Below are positions 1-9,800 of a stretch of DNA of 64,000 nt, piece by piece. This DNA comes from Deinococcus sp. Arct2-2. Lineage in GTDB: Bacteria > Deinococcota > Deinococci > Deinococcales > Deinococcaceae. Position 1 is the stretch's first letter, and the number at the start of each line of letters is the position of its first letter. The DNA lies in NCBI RefSeq assembly GCF_004801315.1, contig NZ_SSNW01000011.1, forward strand, positions 1-64,000, read 5' to 3'. The translations under genes and the position numbers were made by a program. A model generated the notes under the pieces. That model was not told where the DNA came from and did no database searches. It saw only the letters and a program-made list of their open reading frames with translations.

Positions 1-55
1 CCGCGAAGGGGGCCGCACCGTCGGTGCCGGCGTCGTCGCCAAGGTTCTGGAGTAA
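1..55 (+). CDS. tuf: Elongation factor Tu, C-terminal end (partial)
   Basis: Only the last 17 codons and the TAA stop are present, read from base 2. The residues REGGRTVGAGVV followed by AKVLE are the hallmark C-terminus of EF-Tu, the GTPase that delivers aminoacyl-tRNA to the ribosome. The gene runs in from the left of the window. A strong terminator follows about 50 bases downstream, so tuf ends its transcription unit here. Confidence 0.95.
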   Translation, partial: REGGRTVGAGVVAKVLE

Positions 56-107
56 GTATTTCTAGAGCAAGCGTCAGCACAAGCTAGGTTCCCGAATTTG
101 GGAGCTT

Positions 108-146
108 AAAAGGGAGAAGAGGCCAGTGCGCCTTCTCTCCCTTTTT
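108..146 (+). terminator. Rho-independent terminator after tuf
   Basis: The arm AAAAGGGAGA pairs with TCTCCCTTTT across a short inner helix (AGAGG with CCTTC, one mismatch), and a T-run forms the 3' edge. It lies about 55 bases after the tuf stop. Confidence 0.8.
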
Positions 147-159
147 CGGTTGAGCTTGG

Positions 160-296
160 AGGGTGAACCCCCCCGTTGCTGACGCGACGCCCCCCCTTGA
201 GGGGAGGACAAAGGCTGTTGCGCTCCCCTCTCCTGCGGAGCTTTGCAAGTCAAGGGGGGCTGGCTGCACAGCAGACTGGGGGGTTGCCTGGATCGT
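160..296. repeat. GC-rich intergenic repeat, class A (copy 1)
   Basis: A non-coding stretch between tuf and acyP. It opens with AACCCCCCCGTTGC, continues with ACGCCCCCCC and closes with CAGCAGACTGGGGGGTTG, so the ends are inverted (AACCCCCC / GGGGGGTT). The same skeleton returns at 37346-37450 and, shortened, at 31178-31262. It resembles the small intergenic repeats known in Deinococcus, but I cannot assign a named family. Confidence 0.7.
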
Positions 297-387
297 CACC
301 TCGCTAGGCGTGCCAACCTCAGCACACGCCTCACGTTGCTGAGCCGCACGGGAATCGATGTTTCTATTTCAGCTTGCCATTCACTCT

Positions 388-651
388 CTAGTACACATGA
401 AAATCCCGTAGCCCAGTGCCTTCGCTGTACTGGGTCTGGACTTCACGCACTCTGGCATGGGGCGGCCCCCGGTGAAGCCAGTGCAGCAAGCGGTCTAAGT
501 CGGCCTGCTCGCCCTCTGCGATGACTTCTACCTGCCCATCGGTGAGGTTTTCGGCGTAGCCTTGAAGTTTGAGGTCGCGGGCGTACCTTTGCACAAAACG
601 GCGGTAGCCCACACCCTGAACGGTTCCGGTCACAAGAGCGGTAAGGCGCAT
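388..651 (-). CDS. acyP: Acylphosphatase
   Basis: An 87-residue protein, the normal size for acylphosphatase, which hydrolyses carboxyl-phosphate bonds of small acyl phosphates in the cytosol. The signature VQGVGYRRFV (residues 11-20) carries the phosphate-binding loop and the catalytic arginine. The catalytic asparagine lies in AENLTDGQVEV (about residue 35). The reading frame stays open upstream to 960, but homologues start at the MRLTALV methionine chosen here. It is a single gene, divergent from the TamB-like gene. Confidence 0.93.
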   Translation of the reverse strand: MRLTALVTGTVQGVGYRRFVQRYARDLKLQGYAENLTDGQVEVIAEGEQADLDRLLHWLHRGPPHARVREVQTQYSEGTGLRDFHVY

Positions 652-865
652 ATAGGGCGCATGGTAGCGGGCGCGGGGCGGGGGCAAGTGTCTGTCAGGT
701 TCCTCTGTGCGCCAGACAGGTGGGCCGAACACCCCGCCGTGTCTGATGGTCAGGTGAGACTGTGCCGCCTGACATTCATGTGAGTGTGGATAGAATGACA
801 GGAATGCCCGCTCCTGTCGTCTTGGCCTCTCCCCTGTTTCTCGCCGCCGCCCGCGTGGGTGACGT

Positions 866-3800
866 GTGACAGACGGCCCTGCACCGCGCCCCGATCCTGC
901 TCCTGTGGCTGATATGCAGCCTGATGACGGCAACCCTACCCCATTGATGCGGCGGCGCAAGCGGTGGCCTTGGGTATTGCTGGCGGTAGTTCTGGTCTTG
1001 GCGGCCCTGCTGACCTTGACCCCCCGCTTGTTCGGATCGCTGATTTTGTCCCGCTTGGGGGCCGATCTTCAGGTGAAGGCAGACCGAGTGGGCGGGCCAC
1101 TGTGGTCGCCCAATTTGTCTGGGGCCACCATCAAGTTGCCCGGAATTGAGGGGACGGCGGGCAAGGCGGGCGTCACGGTAGAGGGCGTCAATCTTGCGAC
1201 GCGCACCGTGAAGCTGAATGTGGCTGTGCAAGACGCCACCGTGAATCTGAAGTTGCAAGAACTCTTGAAAAAGGGTGCGGCTGGAAAGGGCGGCGGCTGG
1301 AAAGTGGTGCTGGGCGGGCTGGATGTACAAAACGCCCGCGTGAACGTAGACGGCAAAGGCGCGAATGTTCCCAATGGGACTTTCCGGGTAGAACAGGGCC
1401 AAAACGGGGCGCTGACGGTGAAGGGCCGCACCAATGACGGCGATTTGAATGCCGATGTGCAGGTGTCTCAGGGCAAGGCGGGCAACATTTTCGGCCTGAA
1501 TCTGGACGCCGACGCCCGCGTGCTGAACCACTACTGGCCCGGAGTGACGGCGGGCCGAATTACTGGGCGCTACGTGCTGAACGACGGCCCGATTCGCGGA
1601 GATTTGAAGGTGACAGACGCCGCCTTGCGTGTGCCACAAGCCAAATTCGTAACGGTGACGGGCGTGAATGGAACCGCCACCCACCGGGGCGACAAAGTTG
1701 ATCTGAAACTGGCGGGGCGCGGCTGGAACGGCACAGTCAACGCAGTTGGCGCAGTGGATTTGAAGGCCAAAAACTGGAGTGTGACCGCCGACGCCGACCC
1801 GACTGTGGAAGGCTTAGCCAAAGCATTCGGCACCACAGGCACGGGCAATTTAAATTTGAGAGTCACGGCGGGCGGCTGGAGTACGGTACGGGTAAAGGCC
1901 TATGCCAAAGGCGCGGGCCAAGTGGGGGGCGTGCCTTTCCAGGATGCCAACGTGGAATACACCCTGCTGACCGAAAACGGCAACCGCGCCGGGCAGACCA
2001 ACGATCTGGCCTTTAGTGTCAAAACGGCGGTGGCGGGCGATCAGGCCATCAGCGGACGTTGGGCGCTGGGCCGGGCCGGAACCGCACAGGCGCGGGGCAC
2101 GCTGGCGGGGCAACCCCTTACACTCGACGCCACACTGGATGCCAAGAACAAGCTGACGTTGGCGGGTACGGCGCTGGGCGGGCCTGCACGCGGCTCCTTC
2201 GACTTGAAAACGCAGGCGCTGGACGCCGTGCTGAATCCCAAAGTGAGCGGCGTGGGCGCACGCGTGGCCCTGACAGGCAAACCTTCCGACTTGCGGGCAG
2301 CCATCAGCGGCGGCACGGTAGGGCCATTTGGGGTGGCAGGCACGGCGCGGCTGAACGCACAGGGCTTGACGGCTGACCTGCAAAGCGGTGAGGGAACGGC
2401 GGCTGGAACCTTAGCCCTCAATCTTGACCGCCAATTTAAGGGAACGTGGAGCGCCCAAAATCTCAAGGGCGCGGGCGTAACTTTGGGCGGAAATGGACAA
2501 CTGGACGCCACAGGCGGCGACTTGACAGGCACGCTGACGGCCAGTTTGCCCGGATTGACTGCGCCGCTGACCGGCCCCCTGAATCTGAATTATGTTCGGC
2601 AGCGCGGCACCTTTGCACCCGGCAACCAACGCCTGACTTGGAACCGCGACACCTTCGGCCTGACCGCCCGCAACTTGGCTGTGGCTGGCGGCGTGACCGT
2701 AAACGGCAACTTGAACGTGACCACCGCCCTGAGAGCCACCGGGAACCTGACTGCACGCGGCAACGGCTTTGACGTGACCGCCACCGCACGCGGCGACACG
2801 GCCAGCTTGCGCGGCGTGTTGGGCGCGGCAGGTAACCGCGTCACCGTGTTGGCCGACACGCAGCTTTCCGCAGGATTTCTAACGAGCGCCCAGATTGAGG
2901 GGGCCGACATCGCGGGCACGCTCAGCGTAGAGGACGGCATCCGCTTTTCGCTGACTACCGCCAATGCAGCAGGCAGGCGCGACACTGCACGCGGCGTAAT
3001 CGACGGCTCCAATTGGGACGCCATAGGCCGGGTCAATCTGGCCGCCCTGCGCCCGCTCTTGCCTGCGCTGGCCGAGCAAAAGCTGGACGGAACATTAGAT
3101 TTGGCGTTGGCGGGATTGGGCGGCAGCGCCCGCGTGAATGCTTCGGCGGCGGGCGCAGGCGTAGCCGGAACATTGCAGCGTAACGGACAGGGGGCGCGGC
3201 AGCCCATCACCGCCGATCTGAACGTGACCTATCCGAGTGTGAGGGCACGATTGGCGGGCCGCGTCTTCCCCGATGTGCAGGTCAGCGGCAGCGGCACCTA
3301 CCGCAACGGAACAGACGCGCCGCAAACGCTGAACGCTGTGCTGGCGGGCGAGTACGGCAACCTGAATGCCCGCCTGACCGGGCGCACCGGGCCGCTCTCG
3401 TTTAGCGGTGTGACTATTCCCGCGCAGGCCGTGAATCTGACCGGAACCGTGACGCCCAACCTGACGGCGGCGGGCACGTGGGGCGACCTGAACGTGACCT
3501 ACGACGCCCGCACCGGACTGGCCCGCGTGACCGGGCGGCAAACCCTGACCGCGCTGGGCCAGACCGGAACCGTGCAGGGCCGCGCCACGTGGGGGCCGGG
3601 GCGCAGCACCGATGCTGGAGGGGTCAACTCTTTTCGGGGAGCCGTGGAAGCCAGCGGCGTGCTGGATCAGTACACGGTGGCGCTCAGCGGCCCTTGGGAC
3701 AGCCTGAACGTGCGCCTCAGCGACGGCGAAGGCCTGCGGGCCAGCGGGAAAGCCTCCTTGCCTTCGGGCCGATACGACGTGGATTTGCGCGGCCCGATTG

Positions 3801-6800
3801 CGGGTGGGACGGCGGCGGGCGGCCTCTTTATAGACGGCAACGTGACCGGCACCGGCACCGAGCCACGCGGCACCGTGAACGTGTTTGACGGCGCGGGCGG
3901 CAGCGCCAGCGTGAGCCTGCGCGGCTTTTCGAATTTGGATGTGCAGGCACGCGGCCTCACCCTCGGTGGACAAAAACTCTACGGCGACCTGAGCGCCCGC
4001 AACAACGTGCTGAGCGGCGTGATCGACGCTGGCCCCTTCCGCCTGACCGCTGCGGGGGGCCGGGTGCGTGCAGTGGGCAAATTCGTGGGCCAAAGCGTCG
4101 TCGCCAGCGGCAAACTGACCCTGCCCGCCACTGTGTCTGACCTGAATGTGCGGGTGGACGGCCCGTATCTGAGCGCCAGCGCCACTGGCAGCGTTTCGGA
4201 TTTGCGCGGCACGGTGCGCCTGAATGCTCAAACGTTTGGCCCGGCACAGGCACGGGTCAGCGTTCCAGCGCAGGTTTTCCCCCTCACGGCTTCGCTCACC
4301 GGAGCGCGGGCCAATATTGGCGGCCTGACCTTCTTGGGCGGCGACTGGAGCGGCGCGGCAAACTTGCGCTACGTGTTGAGTACGGCGGCCAGCAACACCC
4401 CCGGACAACTCCGCTTGGAAGGCAACGGGCCGCAACTGCTGGCGATTCCATCCGGCCCGGTGGCAGGCCGCGTCACTGTGCTGCCCACCATCGGCGGCAC
4501 GCTCAGCGCCAGCCTCGCCCCCGCCCTGCCCTTCTTGCCGCAAGCGGTTCGCAAGGAAATTGTGCCCGGCAGACTCGTCGCGCAAATTTCGGCAGCGGGC
4601 GCAGTCCTGACCACCACTGGCACGCGCTATGTGGGCGAGCCGCTGAACCTCTCGGCGCGGGTGAATTGGAAGAACGGCGTCACCGCTTCCGGCACGCTGA
4701 CCCACCCCGGTTCGCGGATTCCAGTGCGCTACGACGGGCGCGATCTAACCCTCGACGGTTTGGTGCTGAATGCCCGCGCCCTGCAACCCGTGTTGCCCGG
4801 ACTGACCGGAACCCTGACCGCCAGCCTGACCGTACCCAAGCTGGACTTCGCACAGGCCGATGGGCGGGCGCGGGTGAATCTGGCGTTGGGAGGGCAGCGG
4901 GCAGATGGCTTGGTCTCGCTGCGACGCGGGCAACTGGATGCAGACCTGACCAGCACCCTCGCGGGCCTGAATCTGCGGGTGCGCGGGCCGTTGTATCCAC
5001 AGGCCGACGCTGTGCTGAACGTAGACGGCGTGCGCGGAACCCTGACTGGAAGCGCCGCCAACACACTGAAGTTGCAGGCAGCGGGCGACTTTCAGGGCCA
5101 AGCTCTTGACCTGACGGCCAGTGCCGCAGGACTGACAGGCAAAGGCCAAATTAAATTGGCGGGCAATGTGGCGGGCCAAAGCATCAGCGCCAGCGGCAAC
5201 CTCGTTTCCGGCGTGCTGTCAGGCCTGAATCTGCGGGTCAGCGGGCCGTATCTGACGGCCAATGCCAGCGGAAACTTGGCTGATCTGCGCGGCTCGGTGC
5301 GGCTGAATGCCCAAACCTTCGGGCCAGCACAGGCCCGCGTCACTCTTCCGGCTCAGGTGTTGCCCCTCACGGCCTCGGTGAGCAAGGCGAGCGTGAATGT
5401 GGGCGGCCTGAACTATGCAGGCGGCCAGTGGAACGGCGCGGCGAACCTGAGCTACGGCTTCGGCAACACGCCCGGACAACTGCGTTTGCAAGGCAACGGG
5501 GCGCAACTGCTGGCCCTTCCATCCGGCCCCGTAGTAGGCCGCGTCACTGTGCTGCCCACCATCGGCGGCACCCTCAGCGCCAGCCTCTCCCCTGCCCTGC
5601 CCTTTTTGCCGGAAGCTGTGCGGAAAGAGTTCGTGGCCGGAAGGTTGATCGCCCAAATCTCAGCTACAGGTGCGGCACTGACCACCAACGGCACGCGCTA
5701 CGTGGGCCAGCCGTTGGGACTGGCTGCACGGGTGAATTGGAAGAACGGCATCACCGCTTCCGGCACGCTGACCCACCCCGGTTCGCGGATTCCCGTTCGC
5801 TACGACGGGCGCGATTTGAATATTGACGGAGCCGTACTGGACGCGCGCACCTTACAACCCCTGCTGAAAGGCGTGACCGGAACCCTCAGCGCCAGCCTGA
5901 GCGTGCCCCAATTGGATTTTGATCAGGCCAGCGGGCGGGCACAGGTGAATTTGGCGTTGCAGGGCCAGCGGGCGGTGGGAGCCGTGACCGTGCAGCGCGG
6001 GCAAGTGGGCGCAGACCTGACCAGCACGCTGGCGGGTCTAGACGTGCAGGTGCGCGGCCCCCTCTACCCGCAGGCCGACGCCGTGCTGAACATAGACGGC
6101 GTGCAGGGAACCCTGACCGGAAGCGCCGCCGAAACGCTGAAATTGCAGGCGGCGGGCGAGTATCAGGGCCGGAATCTGAATCTGAGTGCGAGTGCAAGCA
6201 ATCTGACGACTGGGGCCGCTTCGGCACAACTGACCGGAACCGTGTCGGGCGCGGCAGTGAACGTGAGCCTGAAGCAAAATGCAGGGAAATGGAACACGGC
6301 GGGCAGCCTGAACGTGCCTGACCTCCGCACCCTGACGGCCACCAGCGGTTCGGGCGGCACGGCGGGCAACCTGAGCGCCACCATCGGCGGCACGCTGGAC
6401 AACCTGACCCTCAACGCGGCGGGCGTCGCGGCGGGCGTGCGCTTCACGGCTCCGGCCAGCTACCGGGGCGGCGTGCTGCGGCTGGCGGGCGCGTCGGCCA
6501 CGCTGCCTAACCTCGTGAGCGTGCGGGCCAGCGGGCCAGTCTTTCCCACGTTGGGACTGAGTGCCAAAGCCACGCTTAAGGACTATCTGCCGGGAACATA
6601 CACGGTGCAGGCCAGCGGCAGCCTCTCCAAACCCGATGTGAACGCGCAGGGTACGCTGCAAAGTGCGCCCACCGGACTGCAAGCCGGGGGCAGCCGCGTG
6701 ACCGCCCGCCTGCTGGGGCAGGATTACCGCCTGACCTTTGCGGGCGAACCGTTGGCCGGATTTGTGCGCGGGAAACTGGGGGCGAATGCGCTGGGCGGGC

Positions 6801-9800
6801 TTTTAGATTCCCGCCTCGCCCTGAACACCAGCTACATCGGCGCGGATGGCCGGCGTGTGGCCCTGAACGGCGCAACCGGTTGGAATGCCCGCCGGGGCTG
6901 GCTGGGCAGCTTGCAGGCTCGCGGCACACTGGGCGAAAACAACACCCTGAACGCCACCCTGAACGGCTCTGGCCCGCTGGCGATCTCGGCGTCTCTCCAA
7001 ACGCCATTCAACGGGCAGCCGCGCACCGCCAGCGTCACCGGAACCCTGCCCGCCGACCTTCCCTTCCGGCCCGGTGGCACGCTGGATTTGGCCGCGCTGG
7101 ACGTGGGCGCACTGTGGGGACGCGCCGGACAACTGGCCCTAACTGGGCAAGCCACGCTGGGTGGCGGCACTTGGAGCAAGCTGGACGCGCAATTCGCAGG
7201 CCAGATAGACGACAGCGCGGGCGAATTGACAGGGGATCTGGGGGCCACCTACCGTGCTGGTGACGTTTCGGTGCGGCTGGCCGGAGAGCGCGTGTCGGGC
7301 GGCGCGGTGCTGGCGGGCGGCAAGTACGACCTGACCTTGCGGGCCGAACCGCTGCGTCTGGCACGGTTGCTTCCGGTCAATCTGGATATGGACGCCCTCA
7401 CCTTCGGCGGCACGGTTACGGCGGCGGGAACGTTGGCGGGCGGGCCGTCTAAGGTCACGCTGCGGAACTTGGCCCTGAAGGGCGAACAGGGCAGTATTCG
7501 GGACAGCGGCATCGGGCCATTCAGCCTGTACGGGAGTGCTTCCTATGTGTGGCAGCCGGGGGGCCAAAATGTGCTGGAAGCCGCGCTGGACGGCAGCCTA
7601 CGCGGCGGGGTCTTGCAGGCGCGGGGCCAGTTGCCAGCAGGCGTGCGCGTGACGGCGCGGGACATAGACGCCCGCACACTCGGCGCAGGCGTGCTGGGCG
7701 CGGCCCTGAACCTGACGGGCGACCTGACCAACCCGGCAGTCGCGGGGCAAGTCAGTACGGTGGCCGACGCCTTCGACGCCCGTGTGATCTTGTCTGGGCG
7801 GGCACTCAGCCTTAAGGCCAATGCGCGGGCCGATTTGAAAGGCAACGCCAAAGGCACGCTGTACGCCGAAGCCTCCGACCTGAACCTGACGGCGGGCGCG
7901 GCGGGGCTGGAAAACGTGCGGGCGCGGGTGTACGGCACAGTCGCCAGCGGCACGAACTCGGCCAAGTTGGACTTGAACGGCGTGTGGCCTGCGCTGACGG
8001 GCACGGCAACCGCTACTGTCGGCGGTATTGCTCAGCCCATCACCCTGACCGGAGACGGACGCGGCGGCTACGCCCTCAGCGGCGGCGAACTGGGGGCCGG
8101 AAGCGTGACCCTGACGCGCACGCAGGGCTTTATCCCCGCACTGGCTGCAACGCTGCGCCTGACGCCGTTGCCACTGGTGGGCGGAACCGGAGCAGCCACC
8201 GCCGAAGTGACATTTGGCGGCACACTGACCGCGCCTACAGTGGCAGCAACCGTGACCACCCGCAACGCGGCCCTGAGCGGCGTCACGCTGGCCGATACCA
8301 CCGGAAGCATCACGGGCACGCTGACTAACCTGAGTGGCACGCTGGCACAGGCCGGAGCCACCGTTGCGACGCTGAACGGGCAAACCGTAAACCTGACGGG
8401 CCTCACCGCTTCTGTTGCTGGGGCCACCGTGAAGGCCACTGGTACGGCGGCGCTGGACGGAACCGCCGACTTGAATCTGGTCAGCAGCGGCGCACTGGAC
8501 GGCAACCTGAAGGCCACCTACCGCGCCCGTGCCCTCTCGCTGAACGGCACTTTGGCCGCGCAGGGAGTCTCGGCGGCGCTGAATCTGGATGCCGACCCCT
8601 TCACTGGCTGGCACGGCACCGCCCGCCTGAGCGGTGGCCCCGCCGGAGTGCTGACCCAGGCCGCCACCCTGACCCTGAGTGGCCCCTTCGCTCACCCGCT
8701 CGCCACTGGAGACGCCGGACTATTGGGCGCAGGGGCGAGGATTGTCGCCAGCAGCACGGGCGTACAGGTGCGCCTCGTGGACGGCCCCGGAGCCACCGCC
8801 AACGGGGCCGTAGAGCTGCGGCCCAATGCAGCGGGCCAGTGGCAATGGCTGGGAGCTACCAGCCTGACGCGCCCCGAACTGAGCCTGAGCGTCACGCCTT
8901 CCGGCCCATTGGCCGACCCCAACTTGCTCCTCAGCGTGCGGCGAGGCGAGTGGCGAGCCAGCGGCACAGCCAGCCTACGGGCCGCCGACCTGAACGTCAG
9001 CGACGGCCTCAAAGATGGCCGCATCACGTGGACAGACCAGATCGTGCGGGCTGACTTGCCGGGACTTGACCTCTCGCGCTTGGGGGTTAAGTTGGGGAGT
9101 ACCACACTCACGGGCCGCTTGACTGCGCAGGGGGCCATCAGCACCGACACCCGCGACGGTCAACTGACCCTGAACATTCAGGATGTGACCACCGACTACG
9201 AGGTGCCGTATCTGGGCCTGAAGGTGAACGGAGACGTGCAGGCCACCGTGAATCTGACCGCTGGAAAACCCACCGTGCAGGCCAGCGCCACCTTGCCCGC
9301 CGGAACGCTGACGCTGAATGCCCAACAGACTGGCACAGGGCAGGCAGACAAGAACTGGACAGGCCGCTTGACCGGATCGCTGGCCCAAGACGGCGGCACA
9401 CTGGCCCTGAACGTGGGTGCAGACGGGGCGGGCCTGACCGGAAACGTGACGGCTACGCGCTACCCGGTGTCGGGCGCGGGCCAAAGCGTGCGGGTAGACG
9501 GCACGGTGGCGCTAGGCGGGCAAACCTTTAGCGCCAACCTGACTGCCGCCAACGAAATGGGAGAAGCCCGCGTGATCGGTTCGGGCGGGCTGGCCGACGT
9601 GGTGCCTGCGCTGAGCAGCGTGCTGGCCGTGCGCCCCACCGATCAGGGCTACAACTTGCGGGCCACACTGGACGCCGTAGAACTGAAAGAACTGGCGATT
9701 GCGCCCGCCTTGTCGGGCCGGGTCAGCGGCGAAATCAATATCAACGACGGTGGCGGCACCTTCGTCGTCCGTAGCGCGGGCCTGACGCTGGGGCCAAAGA

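Noticed and set aside
3095..4705. 536-codon open frame on the minus strand across the TamB-like gene
   Set aside because: Composition shadow of a GC-rich repeat gene: Gly/Ala/Arg/Gln-rich translation with no motif and no start signal.
4075..6255. Repeat array as a CRISPR
   Set aside because: Two copies of about 1.08 kb inside one reading frame; no short repeats or spacers. No CRISPR array or cas gene is seen anywhere in the window.
7598..8695. 365-codon minus-strand frame
   Set aside because: Same reason; lies wholly inside the TamB-like gene and reads as low-complexity sequence.
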